A stretch of 64,000 bases of DNA from Aquibacillus rhizosphaerae (GCF_030282825.1 NZ_JASTZU010000036.1:62001-126000), one strand, 5' to 3'. Shown: positions 42,775-52,163, counted from the stretch's first letter. Notes: generated from the sequence alone by a model not told the origin. A program made the numbers and translations.

Positions 42775-42912
42775 TTACTGTTTTAGTTGGTCCTTACTCG
42801 CTAGCTTCTTAGCAGGATTACCATGTCCCTGGCGTTTCCTATTTTGTTCATCTTTCTTTTTTGTTTCATTAAATCTTTCTACAAATTCACTCGTATTCAT
42901 ATTTTTATCCAT
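42775..42912 (-). CDS. DUF4023-type small protein
   Basis: 45 residues on the minus strand, MDKNMNTSEFVERFNETKK and a basic C-terminal half with RQGHGNPAKKLASK. This matches the pattern TSEFVEKLxETQKK...GxGNPxKKL of DUF4023 proteins of Bacillaceae, whose function is unknown. Ribosome-binding site GAGGAGG lies 12 bases from ATG 42912; the Met at codon 5 is an alternative. Highly charged and soluble. Confidence 0.65.
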   Translation of the reverse strand: MDKNMNTSEFVERFNETKKKDEQNRKRQGHGNPAKKLASKDQLKQ

Positions 42913-43071
42913 GGTTATACAATACCTCCTCATACCATCCATTCTTCAATAATTTACCCAGAATGAAACAATACATTCCTATATAAAATCAATCCCTTGG
43001 AATCAACAACTGTTTAGTGATTCAGGGGATTGGGTATAGTATGAGTAAAACTTATGAAAGGGTGTACAATA

Positions 43072-43407
43072 ATGTTTAAAAGTATTCAAGCATACTTCAA
43101 ATCAGAAAATGATGCAGAGTCAGTGCATGCGAAATTAAATACGTTAAATATTAAAAATGTTTTTGTTGACAAAGTTCCAGATGGTACTGACTTTCGAATG
43201 GTATTTCCGTTAATAAATAATGGTAATGGAGCCGGTAGAACAATCGGAGCTGGTGGAATAGGAATTAACCTAGCTGATAGTTCTTCTGATAACAACCGGA
43301 CGCATGTTCTTGAGTTCGAAGTAGAAGATAAGGATGTTCAAGATGCATATAAAATTCTTAGTGAAAATGATGGTCATATTCATCAATCATCGTTTGAACA
43401 AGAATAG
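43072..43407 (+). CDS. Conserved hypothetical protein, possible stress protein
   Basis: 111 residues from ATG 43072 (GAAAGGGTG about 10 bases upstream); an earlier in-frame codon at 43054 lies in the ribosome-binding site. Ferredoxin-like alternation: MFKSIQAYFKSENDAESVHAKL, then a Gly/Asn-rich loop (NNGNGAGRTIGAGGIG), then THVLEFEVEDKDVQDAYKIL. This resembles small Bacillus proteins of the YflT/general-stress type but I cannot place it firmly. Monocistronic. Confidence 0.65.
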   Translation: MFKSIQAYFKSENDAESVHAKLNTLNIKNVFVDKVPDGTDFRMVFPLINNGNGAGRTIGAGGIGINLADSSSDNNRTHVLEFEVEDKDVQDAYKILSENDGHIHQSSFEQE

Positions 43408-43428
43408 AGGCCATATCTATAGTAGATA

Positions 43429-43466
43429 AAACACTTAAATCGTTTTTTGGTTTGAGTGTTTTTTTG
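43429..43466 (+). terminator. Terminator after the 43072 gene
   Basis: AAACACTTAAA pairs with TTTGAGTGTTT (one wobble), followed by T7. Confidence 0.75.
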
Positions 43467-43488
43467 TTTTAACTAGTAAATATTCTGG

Positions 43489-43547
43489 TTGACTATCTTG
43501 TATATACAAGATATAATGAAAACGCAAACAAAACATGTATATACAAG
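43489..43547 (+). promoter_or_regulatory. tre promoter with two TreR operators and a cre site
   Basis: TTGACT (43489-43494), 17 bases, TATAAT (43512-43517). The spacer is itself the palindrome CTTGTATATACAAG (43497-43510), the TreR operator sequence; a second copy CATGTATATACAAG lies at 43534-43547. TGAAAACGCAAACA (43517-43530) between them matches cre at 13 of 14 positions. This predicts trehalose-6-phosphate induction plus CcpA repression. Confidence 0.88.
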
Positions 43548-43627
43548 TTAGTGAATTTATTATTGTATAGTTTTTTTACTGAGTAATAAACTACAAAAAA
43601 TACAAATTAAGGAAGGGGAAAGTAGTA

Positions 43628-45064
43628 ATGGCTAAATACACGGATTCAGCCAAAGAATTATTGGAACACATCGGTGGCAGTGAAAATATTTCAGTCGTCA
43701 CGCATTGTGCTACAAGAATGCGGTTTGTTCTAAATGACACAAAGAAAGCGGATGCAGACAAGATTGAGGAAATTGATCTTGTAAAAGGAACGTTTACAAA
43801 TGCCGGACAGTTTCAAGTAATAATAGGAAATGAAGTTTCAACATTTTATAATGAGTTTACTAAAATTGCAGGTGTAGGTGATACATCAAAAGATGAAGCG
43901 AAAGTTGCAGCTAAACAAAACATGAACTTTATCCAAAGAATGATCTCGCATCTAGCAGATATCTTTACCCCGCTAATTCCGGCACTAGTTGTTGGTGGTC
44001 TTATTTTAGGTTTTAGAAATGTTATTGGTGAAATTGGAATGATGGGGCCGAATAATGAGCAAACATTAGTTGACGTTTCGCAATTCTGGGCTGGGGTTCA
44101 TGCTTTTCTATGGTTAATTGGTGAAGCGATTTTCCATTTCTTACCGGTAGGTATAACGTGGGCGATTTCAAGGAAAATGGGAACGACGCAAATCCTCGGT
44201 ATCGTTTTAGGTATAACGTTAGTCTCGCCTCAGTTACTAAATGCTTATGGTGTTGCTGGTGCAGATGCAATTCCAGTTTGGGATTTCGGGTTTGCAACAG
44301 TTGATATGATAGGGTATCAAGCGCAAGTAATTCCTGCAATTTTAGCCGGGTTTGTCTTGGCTTATCTAGAAATATGGTTACGAAAAGTAATTCCAAATGT
44401 TATTTCAATGATCTTTGTTCCATTTTTCGCACTTATTCCGGCTGTTTTAATAGCTCACGTTGTGTTAGGTCCTATAGGATGGACAATTGGTTCATGGATT
44501 TCTAATGTTGTGTACTCAGGACTAACTTCTGGATTAGGTTGGTTATTCGCGGCAGTATTTGGTTTTGCATATGCACCACTCGTAATCACAGGGCTTCACC
44601 ATATGACTAACGCGATTGATTTACAATTGATGAGTGAATTTGGTGGAACTAACCTTTGGCCAATGATTGCATTATCAAATATTGCTCAAGGTTCAGCTGT
44701 TGTTGCAATGATTATTCTGAATAGAAAAGATGAAAAAGAGAAACAAGTATCAGTTCCGGCTGCCATTTCTTGTTATCTTGGCGTAACTGAACCAGCGATG
44801 TTTGGTATAAACTTAAAATATTTATTCCCATTCATAGCCGCGATGATTGGTTCTTCTATTGCAGCGATCATCTCTGTTGGTAGTGGGGTAATGGCTAACT
44901 CCATTGGTGTTGGTGGTATTCCAGGTATTCTATCGATTCAGGTTCCAGATATGGTTATGTTTGCAATATCGATGCTAGTAGCAATCGTGGTTCCGATTCT
45001 CTTAACATTTGCTTTGGCAAAAACAAAAATGGGTGTAAATGCATACGAACGATTAGGTAAATAA
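43628..45064 (+). CDS. treP: PTS trehalose permease, IIBC
   Basis: 478 residues. IIB with active Cys in VVTHCATRMRF, near residue 28, and IIC (about 105-470) with GVTEPAMFGINLKYLFPF. No IIA, as for B. subtilis TreP, which borrows glucose IIA. It imports trehalose as trehalose 6-phosphate. ATG 43628 behind AAGGAAGGGGAAAG. First gene of treP-treA-treR, behind the TreR/cre promoter. Confidence 0.93.
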   Translation: MAKYTDSAKELLEHIGGSENISVVTHCATRMRFVLNDTKKADADKIEEIDLVKGTFTNAGQFQVIIGNEVSTFYNEFTKIAGVGDTSKDEAKVAAKQNMNFIQRMISHLADIFTPLIPALVVGGLILGFRNVIGEIGMMGPNNEQTLVDVSQFWAGVHAFLWLIGEAIFHFLPVGITWAISRKMGTTQILGIVLGITLVSPQLLNAYGVAGADAIPVWDFGFATVDMIGYQAQVIPAILAGFVLAYLEIWLRKVIPNVISMIFVPFFALIPAVLIAHVVLGPIGWTIGSWISNVVYSGLTSGLGWLFAAVFGFAYAPLVITGLHHMTNAIDLQLMSEFGGTNLWPMIALSNIAQGSAVVAMIILNRKDEKEKQVSVPAAISCYLGVTEPAMFGINLKYLFPFIAAMIGSSIAAIISVGSGVMANSIGVGGIPGILSIQVPDMVMFAISMLVAIVVPILLTFALAKTKMGVNAYERLGK

Positions 45065-45076
45065 TTCAACATAGAA

Positions 45077-45113
45077 AAAAGGATAGCAACCGGATAACTC
45101 TGGTTGCTTTTCC
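45077..45113 (+). terminator. Attenuator hairpin between treP and treA
   Basis: AGCAACC (45085-45091) pairs with GGTTGCT (45102-45108), then TTTCC. A weak T tract suggests partial termination and lower treA than treP mRNA. Confidence 0.55.
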
Positions 45114-45157
45114 GCATTATAACCTTATGATTAATGAAAGAGGAAGGTGTTCTCTGC

Positions 45158-46840
45158 ATGACTCAAGCATGGTGGAAACAGGCTGTTGTTTATCAAATTT
45201 ATCCAAAGAGTTTTAATGATACAACCGGTAATGGAATCGGAGATATTCAAGGAATAATTTCTAAGCTGGATTACTTAAAAGAATTGGGAGTAGATGTACT
45301 ATGGCTGACTCCTATTTATGATTCTCCGCAACGTGATAATGGATATGATATAAGTGATTATTATAGTATTTATGAACCATATGGCACAATGGAAGACTTT
45401 GATACATTGCTAGAAGAAGCTCATAAACGTGGACTTAAAATCATTATGGATATTGTTGTAAACCATACCTCAACAGAGCATGAATGGTTCAAACAGTCAA
45501 TGAGCTCAAAAGATAATCCTTATCGTGATTTTTATATATGGAAAGATGGTGAAGAAGGAAAAGCGCCTACAAATTGGTCATCTAAATTTGGTGGATCTGC
45601 ATGGCAATATGATGAAACAACTGGACAATATTATTTACATTTATTTGATATAACACAAGCTGATTTGAATTGGGAAAATGCAAAAGTTAGACATGCAGTA
45701 TATGATATGATGGATTTCTGGCTTAAAAAGGGAGTGGCTGGTTTCCGGCTCGATGTTATCAATCTAATCTCAAAATACCAAGAATTTCCAAATGATGATG
45801 GTTCTGTTGCTCCGGGAGATGGTCGTAAATTCTATACAGATGGCCCGCGTGTGCACGAGTTTTTGCAAGAAATGAACAAACATGTTTTTTCCAACTATGA
45901 TATTATGACAGTTGGTGAAATGTCTTCCACAACAATTGATAATTGTATTAAATATACGAATCCAGATAGAAATGAATTAGACATGACCTTTAATTTTCAC
46001 CATCTTAAAGTAGACTATCCGAATGGTGAGAAATGGACAAAGGCGGAATTTGATTTTCAGGAGTTAAAAACCATTCTATCCACATGGCAGGTAGAGATGC
46101 ATAAAGGTAAAGGTTGGAATGCACTTTTCTGGTGTAATCATGATCAACCTCGCGTAGTTTCACGCTTTGGTGATGATGAAAAGTATCATGAAGAGTCGGC
46201 AAAAATGCTGGCTACAACTATTCATATGATGCAAGGAACTCCTTATATATATCAAGGGGAAGAGTTTGGTATGACTAACCCTAAGTTTGAGAGCATTGAT
46301 GATTACCGCGACGTAGAATCCCTTAATACTTTTAATATTAAAAAAGAAGAAGGTATGTCGGAATCTGAAATTATAGACATTTTAAAGCATAAATCAAGAG
46401 ATAATTCACGGACCCCTGTTCAATGGGATGCCACTAAGAATGCAGGCTTTACATCAGGAACGCCTTGGATTCAACCTGCTGCCAACTATAAACAGATTAA
46501 TGCAGAACAAGCTGTTACTGACAAAGATTCAATTTTTTATTACTATCAACAGTTAATTCAAATAAGAAAGCAACACGATATAGTTATAGATGGGGATTTT
46601 CAGTTGATTTTAGAAGACCATAATGATATTTTTGCTTATATACGAAGCAATGGAGATGAAAAGTTACTTGTAGTAAATAATTTCTATGGAAAAGAAACAA
46701 CGTATCAATTGCCTGGAAGTATTGATTACTCAAGTTTTGAAAGTTCAATCTTAATATCGAACTATCAAGATCCAGCAGCAGATTTTACATCTTGTACGTT
46801 ACGTCCATATGAATCCATTGTCTATCATCTGAAAAAATAA
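45158..46840 (+). CDS. treA: Phospho-alpha-1,1-glucosidase (trehalose-6-phosphate hydrolase)
   Basis: 560 residues from ATG 45158 (AGAGGAAGGTG upstream); ATG 45134 precedes that site. GH13 enzyme: nucleophile Asp199 in GFRLDVIN, acid/base Glu254 in TVGEMSS, transition-state Asp329 in NHDQPR, and the early block YQIYPKSFNDTTGNG. It splits trehalose 6-phosphate into glucose and glucose 6-phosphate in the cytoplasm. Middle gene of the tre operon. Confidence 0.94.
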   Translation: MTQAWWKQAVVYQIYPKSFNDTTGNGIGDIQGIISKLDYLKELGVDVLWLTPIYDSPQRDNGYDISDYYSIYEPYGTMEDFDTLLEEAHKRGLKIIMDIVVNHTSTEHEWFKQSMSSKDNPYRDFYIWKDGEEGKAPTNWSSKFGGSAWQYDETTGQYYLHLFDITQADLNWENAKVRHAVYDMMDFWLKKGVAGFRLDVINLISKYQEFPNDDGSVAPGDGRKFYTDGPRVHEFLQEMNKHVFSNYDIMTVGEMSSTTIDNCIKYTNPDRNELDMTFNFHHLKVDYPNGEKWTKAEFDFQELKTILSTWQVEMHKGKGWNALFWCNHDQPRVVSRFGDDEKYHEESAKMLATTIHMMQGTPYIYQGEEFGMTNPKFESIDDYRDVESLNTFNIKKEEGMSESEIIDILKHKSRDNSRTPVQWDATKNAGFTSGTPWIQPAANYKQINAEQAVTDKDSIFYYYQQLIQIRKQHDIVIDGDFQLILEDHNDIFAYIRSNGDEKLLVVNNFYGKETTYQLPGSIDYSSFESSILISNYQDPAADFTSCTLRPYESIVYHLKK

Positions 46841-46854
46841 ACGGGGCTACAATC

Positions 46855-47568
46855 ATGACGAACAAATATTTAGTGATTTATAATGAAATAGCAGAAAGGA
46901 TTGAAAATGGTGAAATGGAACCACATTCCTTTCTTCCTTCCGAAAATGATTTGAAGGATTGTTATGATACTTCAAGAGAGACAATACGGAAAGCGTTAAA
47001 CCTATTGTCACAAAATGGGTTTATTCAAAAAGTAAGAGGAAAAGGTTCTCTGGTTATTGACCGAAGTAAATTTGATTTTCCTATCTCCGGTTTAGTAAGC
47101 TTTAAAGAATTAGCTGAAAAAATGGACAATAGAGCAAAGACGATTGTAAATGAGCTTTCTCTGATAAAACCTGATCAAAATCTTAAAAAGCAACTTAATA
47201 TCACGAGTAATGAAAAGGTTTGGAAAGTAATTCGGACAAGGGATATTGCTGGTAATAAGATAATATTAGATAAAGACTATCTGAGCCAAAAATTCGTACC
47301 GTCAATTACAGTGGAAGTATGTGAAGATTCTATTTATGATTATATGGAAAATGAATTGAACCTAAATATTAGTTTTGCAAAAAAAGAAATTGTTGTAGAA
47401 GAGCCTACAGAAGAAGATCGAGAATTTTTGGATTTAGAAGGATTCCATAATATTGTAATAATTAAAAATTTTGTATATCTTGATGACGCAAGTTTGTTCC
47501 AATATACGGAATCAAGACATCGACCGGATAAATTTCGTTTTGTTGATTTTGCTCGGAGAAATAAATAA
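46855..47568 (+). CDS. treR: Trehalose operon repressor, GntR/HutC family
   Basis: 237 residues. Winged helix-turn-helix (about 1-70, LPSENDLKDCYDTSRETIRKALNLL) and UTRA effector domain (about 90-235). In B. subtilis TreR binds TTGTATATACAA-type sites and is released by trehalose 6-phosphate; such sites are present at the treP promoter here. ATG 46855 is 14 bases after the treA stop, so co-transcribed and autoregulated. Confidence 0.93.
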   Translation: MTNKYLVIYNEIAERIENGEMEPHSFLPSENDLKDCYDTSRETIRKALNLLSQNGFIQKVRGKGSLVIDRSKFDFPISGLVSFKELAEKMDNRAKTIVNELSLIKPDQNLKKQLNITSNEKVWKVIRTRDIAGNKIILDKDYLSQKFVPSITVEVCEDSIYDYMENELNLNISFAKKEIVVEEPTEEDREFLDLEGFHNIVIIKNFVYLDDASLFQYTESRHRPDKFRFVDFARRNK

Positions 47569-47576
47569 AGGTTTTC

Positions 47577-47606
47577 AAAGGATATCCACAGCGGATATCC
47601 TTTTTT
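47577..47606 (+). terminator. Terminator of the tre operon
   Basis: AAAGGATATCC and GGATATCCTTT form an 11-bp stem with a 5-base loop, followed by TTTATG. Confidence 0.88.
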
Positions 47607-47732
47607 ATGTTTTATAAAGGATATGTGAGGAATTTACTAAGAATTTAAATGCTTGTACAATTTAGTTCTTTGTTATACAATAATTATACAAAACATATAC
47701 AAATATATTAGATATAAAGAGGAGGATCTTTT

Positions 47733-48116
47733 ATGCATGATGTAAAAGTGATTGAAAAAAGTAAAAATATTTTCGGATTAAGCTGGATTGGTAATGTTAC
47801 CCCTGATGATGTACAGCAAGTAAATAAAAAATTAGCAGACATCTTCAGAAGCTCACATACAAAAACTTTTGATTTAATTGTTGATATGAATGAAATTACT
47901 GTATTGCTACCTGAAACTCAAAAAGAAATTGTTGCACACCAAGAGTGGCTGTTGGAAAGCGGTATGAAAAGGGCTGCTGTTGTTGTTAGTAGTGCATTAG
48001 CAAAACTTCAGTTAAAAAGAACAGCGAAAGAATCTAGTAATGGAAATGAATTTCACTTTAGTACATATGAGGAAGCCTTAGAGTTCCTTTCTGAAGAGAA
48101 ACAAAGTATCTCATAA
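47733..48116 (+). CDS. STAS/SpoIIAA-like domain protein
   Basis: 127 residues, soluble. Alternating pattern: beta strands FGLSWIGNV and FDLIVDMNEI, a helix-rich region TQKEIVAHQEWLLESGMKRAAVVVSS, then TYEEALEFL. This is the layout of SpoIIAA-like (STAS-related) proteins, without an obvious phospho-Ser DSxG. Monocistronic with terminator. Role unknown. Confidence 0.6.
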   Translation: MHDVKVIEKSKNIFGLSWIGNVTPDDVQQVNKKLADIFRSSHTKTFDLIVDMNEITVLLPETQKEIVAHQEWLLESGMKRAAVVVSSALAKLQLKRTAKESSNGNEFHFSTYEEALEFLSEEKQSIS

Positions 48117-48127
48117 AAGAAATTACA

Positions 48128-48166
48128 AAAACAACTTCTCCTTATTGTTTGAGGAGAAGTTGTTTT
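48128..48166. terminator. Bidirectional terminator
   Basis: AAAACAACTTCTCC and GGAGAAGTTGTTTT form a 14-bp stem serving the converging STAS-like and mechanosensitive-channel genes. Confidence 0.9.
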
Positions 48167-48167
48167 C

Positions 48168-49352
48168 TTATTTGTTAATTTTTATTGTGTCACCATCGAA
48201 GCTTTTAATATGTAAGTCTCTTTGAGGAAATGGAATTTCAATCTGGTGATCCGCAAGAATTCGATAAATGCGAAAGTTGATATTACTTTGTGTTGTAAGT
48301 ACAGCATTTGGATTTGATATCCAAACGAATAACTCAAAATCTAGAGAGGATTCTCCAAAACCTACGAAGTTCACAAATGGTTCAGGGTCTAATATCATTG
48401 TTTCGGATTCCTTCGCCTCGTCACTTGCTACCTGCAATAACATCAGTCTAACCTTTTCAACATCCGTTCCGTATGCAACACCGATTGGAATAGTAAGTCG
48501 CATTTTAGGATCACTATAAGATCTGTTCACAACATGCTCTTCTAAGAAGTAGGAGTTAGGAACGATAATATGTTCATTATTAATACTTCGAATTACAGTT
48601 GCGCGCATATTAATCCTTTCAATATCCCCTATAATATCATCTACAATCACGCGATCCCCAACTTTAATTGGACGTTCGAATAATAAAATAATACCTGAAA
48701 TAAAGTTGGATGCGATGTTCTGGAGTCCAAAACCAATCCCGACCCCTACTACACCTGCAAAAACAGTCAGCGCACTCAAATCTATACCTACAGTGGAAAT
48801 ACTGACGATGAAAGCAATTGCCATAATACTATAGTGGAACATGCGGTTAAAGGTAAACTGTACTCCCCTGTCTAATTGATAACGGTCGTAAACTCTTGGT
48901 AGAAGATATTTTGTTATGACCTTTGAGGTTCTATTAGCAAAAGATATAATTAGTACAGCAATGATAATTAGAAATACTGTTATTTCAACATTTCCAATCG
49001 AAGCGAATTTTTTACGCATCCAGTCAAAATTTGAAAAATAAATTAAAATAAATAGTAAAATTCCATAAGTTGTGAGCCAATTTAAAAAAGGAATTGCAAC
49101 TTCATTTTGTATTACATTACGGTCTTCTTTACTTTTTAAAATTTTAAGGATTAAAAAACGAAGAATTAATATAGCGAATAAAAAAGCGATAAATACTAAA
49201 GTAGTCTTTAGCCAACTACTTGCTTGATAATAATCAAGAAAATTATTTATGATGAGAATCTTATCCAAAGTAATCACCCATTTATATATAGTGTTAAAAC
49301 AATATATTAATAGTAACATATTAATTATATTAGTGATTTTTTCCGGAGTCAT
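48168..49352 (-). CDS. MscS-family mechanosensitive channel
   Basis: Up to 394 residues. About four membrane helices precede the pore helix and its Gly/Ala-rich segment GVVGVGIGFGLQNIASNFISG, then the beta domain (FERPIKVGDRVIVDDIIGDIE) and a C-terminal alpha/beta part. It opens under membrane tension to release solutes on hypo-osmotic shock. The start is uncertain: ATG 49352 has no ribosome-binding site, while TTG 49268 (GGGTGAT 4 bases upstream) would remove 28 residues. A repeat element lies immediately upstream. Confidence 0.9.
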   Translation of the reverse strand: MTPEKITNIINMLLLIYCFNTIYKWVITLDKILIINNFLDYYQASSWLKTTLVFIAFLFAILILRFLILKILKSKEDRNVIQNEVAIPFLNWLTTYGILLFILIYFSNFDWMRKKFASIGNVEITVFLIIIAVLIISFANRTSKVITKYLLPRVYDRYQLDRGVQFTFNRMFHYSIMAIAFIVSISTVGIDLSALTVFAGVVGVGIGFGLQNIASNFISGIILLFERPIKVGDRVIVDDIIGDIERINMRATVIRSINNEHIIVPNSYFLEEHVVNRSYSDPKMRLTIPIGVAYGTDVEKVRLMLLQVASDEAKESETMILDPEPFVNFVGFGESSLDFELFVWISNPNAVLTTQSNINFRIYRILADHQIEIPFPQRDLHIKSFDGDTIKINK

Positions 49353-49363
49353 AAAAAAGCATG

Positions 49364-49554
49364 AAAATTCGGAGATGTCTAGCGAAAGCGGACTACCCCG
49401 CCTGAGGCCTTAAGTCAAACATCTTTGTGGTAAGGAGCCCCACATAGATGTTCGTCTTCATTGCCCTAGGTTGAGCACAAAGGAAAGCTACATAGAAAGT
49501 CTTCGCAGAAACAACCGTTTTTCTTGTTTCGAAGGTGCCCTGCGCTTTTCTTAT
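49364..49554 (+). repeat. Interspersed noncoding repeat, full copy 1
   Basis: Shares blocks with 57046-57222: TCGGAGATGTCTAGC at the left, a 22-base identical block beginning GAGCCCCACATAG (49435-49456), GAGCACAAAGGAA, and GCCCTGCGCTTTTCTTATA at the right end. Two hairpins are conserved: AACATCT/AGATGTT with GTGG/CCAC, and GAAACAA/TTGTTTC. It lies antisense to both flanking genes and its last bases overlap the stop of the 49551 gene. Confidence 0.75.
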
Positions 49555-50198
49555 AATACATACATATAGACGCTGAGGAAGTGAGCTAAACTTCCGAGTA
49601 AAATAAAAACATGGAAAATTTCATGAAAGCCAAGGTGTTTAAATTCTAAAAATTTAGGTTTTACTGCGTAAATAATACCGCCGAGGGTATAAATGATTCC
49701 TCCAAGTATTAAAAGAAATATACCAACACCATTCAAAGCATCAGAAAGCGGTGCAGATACAAACACAATCATCCAGCCCATGGCGATATAAAGACTAGTA
49801 GATAACCACCTTGGACAATCAAACCAGACCATTTTAAAGACTACGCCACTAATTGCTACAACAAATATGATGGTGAAAAGTGTCCAGCCGGTAAAGCCGT
49901 TTAAACTAATTAGGCAAAAAGGAGTGTATGTCCCAGCGATTAAAATAAATATCATGGAATGATCTAGTCTTCTAAGCCATGCAATGACTTTGTTCTTAGC
50001 AATTACCATATGATAGGTAGCAGATGCTGAATAAAGTAACATCATACTTATACCAAAAATGATAACTGAAGTGATAGCAAGTGGTGAAGCGGTCGTAATT
50101 GCAGCTTTTATCACCATAGCTAAAAGAGCAACAAACGAAAGTATCGCACCAGCTAAATGCGTTAAGCCATTAATTGGTTCTCTTATAAAAGAGTTCAT
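49551..50198 (-). CDS. Hemolysin-III / PAQR-type membrane protein
   Basis: 215 residues from ATG 50198, with GGAGG 8-9 bases upstream; the frame extends 18 bases further but without a site. Seven membrane helices and the PAQR metal-site motifs: INGLTHLAGAILS, SATYHMV (Ser/His), and GFHEIFHVFILLGSLAHF (two His). Members of YqfA/YplQ type are membrane-lipid-linked hydrolase-like proteins; actual hemolysis is not implied. The repeat at 49364 touches its 3' end. Confidence 0.9.
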   Translation of the reverse strand: MNSFIREPINGLTHLAGAILSFVALLAMVIKAAITTASPLAITSVIIFGISMMLLYSASATYHMVIAKNKVIAWLRRLDHSMIFILIAGTYTPFCLISLNGFTGWTLFTIIFVVAISGVVFKMVWFDCPRWLSTSLYIAMGWMIVFVSAPLSDALNGVGIFLLILGGIIYTLGGIIYAVKPKFLEFKHLGFHEIFHVFILLGSLAHFLSVYMYVL

Positions 50199-50339
50199 TA
50201 TAAATCCTCCATCCACAACACATAGTATCGATAACTACTTACTATAATACACCTACTACATGACGTGGTCAACGTTTGCGTTTGCTAATTTTTAAGTTAT
50301 AATGAATGTATATTATTTATAGTAAATGAGGAATCTGCA

Positions 50340-50921
50340 ATGAAAAAATTATACGAACTTGTTTCAGAACTAGGATTAGAAAATACGATTACATTAGATG
50401 ATATTCCGAACATCGATTTATATATGGATCAGGTCACACAGCTTTTCGAAAACAAGTACAATGAGGCAAAGAGAAATGAAGATGAAAAAATATTAACGAA
50501 AACAATGATTAACAATTACGCTAAAGCGAAATTACTGTTTCCAATAAAAAATAAAAAGTATTCAAAAGAGCATTTGATATTAATCAGTCTAATATATCAA
50601 TTAAAAGGTGCATTATCGATAAGTGATGTAAAAGTTGTGCTTGATAGGTTGAACTACAAAATAGAACATGAACAGCTCAATTTAAGTGAATTATACGTGA
50701 GTCATCTTGAACTTCATGATAAGAGTATAGAAAATTTTAAAGCGAATATAAATGTGATTTCCTCTGATGTTAATCAAGAGATTGATAAAAAAGAAGATGA
50801 GGATATTGAGTATTTAGAATCTCTTCTACTAATTTCATCACTTATTAATACAAGTAATATGTATAGAAGATTAGCAGAAAGACTCGTTGATGAGATGAAA
50901 GAAGAGCCTAACAAGAATTAA
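50340..50921 (+). CDS. DUF1836-family protein
   Basis: 193 residues, soluble and charged. Pattern of DUF1836: an N-terminal ITLDDIPNIDLYMDQV, a central winged-helix-like stretch LTKTMINNYAKAKLLFPIKNKKYSKEH (quoted as one helix-turn region, 20 or fewer shown as LTKTMINNYAKAKLLF), and LKGALSISDVKVVL. The MerR-like arrangement suggests DNA binding, but function is not established. Monocistronic, ending in a long terminator. Confidence 0.8.
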   Translation: MKKLYELVSELGLENTITLDDIPNIDLYMDQVTQLFENKYNEAKRNEDEKILTKTMINNYAKAKLLFPIKNKKYSKEHLILISLIYQLKGALSISDVKVVLDRLNYKIEHEQLNLSELYVSHLELHDKSIENFKANINVISSDVNQEIDKKEDEDIEYLESLLLISSLINTSNMYRRLAERLVDEMKEEPNKN

Positions 50922-50978
50922 GTATATTAAAGTTGTGAAAAGGGAATTCTAATATAGTAATTTTATAGGTTGGTTTGC

Positions 50979-51037
50979 AAGCATCTTTCGATAAGTTAGT
51001 AGATTATACTAATTTATCAAAAGATGCTTCTTTTTTA
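50979..51037 (+). terminator. Long terminator after DUF1836 gene
   Basis: AAGCATCTTT...GATAA with TTATC...AAAGATGCTT around an internal TTAGTA/TACTAA, followed by CTTTTTT. Confidence 0.87.
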
Positions 51038-51368
51038 TATAATCTGGATATTTTAAAAAGCGATGGTGCATCGCACTATTAACAATCGATGAGGGTGGAC
51101 AATCTATTAATCCTCTAACCGTTGGTGTTTTTTATCTATTTAGTTAAAACAAACAAAAGATTCAGACTAATTCATATATATTGACCAATGACAAAAACCA
51201 ACTTATCGATTAGGATTAATTTAAGTTATTTAATCTAACAGAAGATGTAAGGTAAATTAACGTTATGGGATTGAGCTTAAGAAGTTACGTATTAATAGCC
51301 TTATTAATTGAATTTTACAATGATAATTGTCATATAGACTTTTAGGGTAAATAAAGGAGGAAAATGAG
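51038..51368 (+). other. Upstream region of the ABC transporter operon
   Basis: No gene. A small hairpin GCGAT-GGTGC-ATCGC (51060-51074) and, nearer the gene, a dyad ATGATAATTGTCAT (51320-51333) 36 bases before the start codon that could be an operator. No clear riboswitch. Confidence 0.35.
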
Positions 51369-52160
51369 GTGGCAACAGTTCAAAAAGATGTGGTTTCATT
51401 TCAGCATGTTAGCAAAGTTTTTAATGGAGAGACAATTGCTTTAAGTGATTTTAATTTATCCATTGATGAAGGTGAGTTCCTGAGTTTTTTAGGTCCTTCA
51501 GGTTGTGGAAAGTCTACCGCTCTTAGGTTAGTAGCTGGACTTGGGAATGCAACGCAGGGTACCGTTAAAGTATTTAATGAACCACCAAAACAAATTGTGC
51601 AAAATACAAATGACATTGCTTTTGTATTCCAAGATGCAAACCTACTTCCGTGGAGAACAGTTCTCGATAACGTTTTACTTCCTTTAGAGTTAAGAGGTGG
51701 AAATAAGAAAGAACAAAAGAAAGAAGCGATAAGAGTTCTTGAGATGGTTGGATTAAAAGAACATGTAAAAGCATATCCACGTCAGTTGTCTGGTGGTATG
51801 AAAATGAGGGTTTCTATTGCTCGTGCGTTAGCGGCAAAACCAAAGATGTTATTGATGGATGAACCGTTTGGGGCATTAGATGAAATCACTAGGCAAACAT
51901 TACAGCTGGAATTGCTGGATATATGGAAAAAAGAAGATATGACAATACTATTTGTTACGCATAACGTCTTTGAGGCTGTTTTTCTTTCTACACGAATAGC
52001 AGTCATGTCGGCTAGGCCAGGAAGGTTATCTTCTACGATAGATGTTGAACTGCCATTTCCTAGGCAGTTGAGTATAAGAACGAATCAAAAATTTACTGAT
52101 TATGTCGATGTCGCTTCTGACAGCCTAGAAAATAGTTCGGAACAAAGGGAGTTGGTCTAA
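51369..52160 (+). CDS. ABC transporter ATPase, nitrate/sulfonate/NMT1 type
   Basis: 263 residues from GTG 51369 (AAAGGAGG upstream); the ATG at 51364 is out of frame. Walker A GPSGCGKST (about 41-49), Q-loop FVFQDANLLPWRT, signature LSGGMKMR, Walker B LLMDEPFGALDE, H-loop VTHNVFEA. LLPWRT and GALDEITR are typical of SsuB/TauB/ThiZ ATPases. Forms an operon with permease and binding protein; probably upstream of and functionally linked to the puc genes. Confidence 0.92.
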   Translation: MATVQKDVVSFQHVSKVFNGETIALSDFNLSIDEGEFLSFLGPSGCGKSTALRLVAGLGNATQGTVKVFNEPPKQIVQNTNDIAFVFQDANLLPWRTVLDNVLLPLELRGGNKKEQKKEAIRVLEMVGLKEHVKAYPRQLSGGMKMRVSIARALAAKPKMLLMDEPFGALDEITRQTLQLELLDIWKKEDMTILFVTHNVFEAVFLSTRIAVMSARPGRLSSTIDVELPFPRQLSIRTNQKFTDYVDVASDSLENSSEQRELV

Positions 52161-52163
52161 AAA

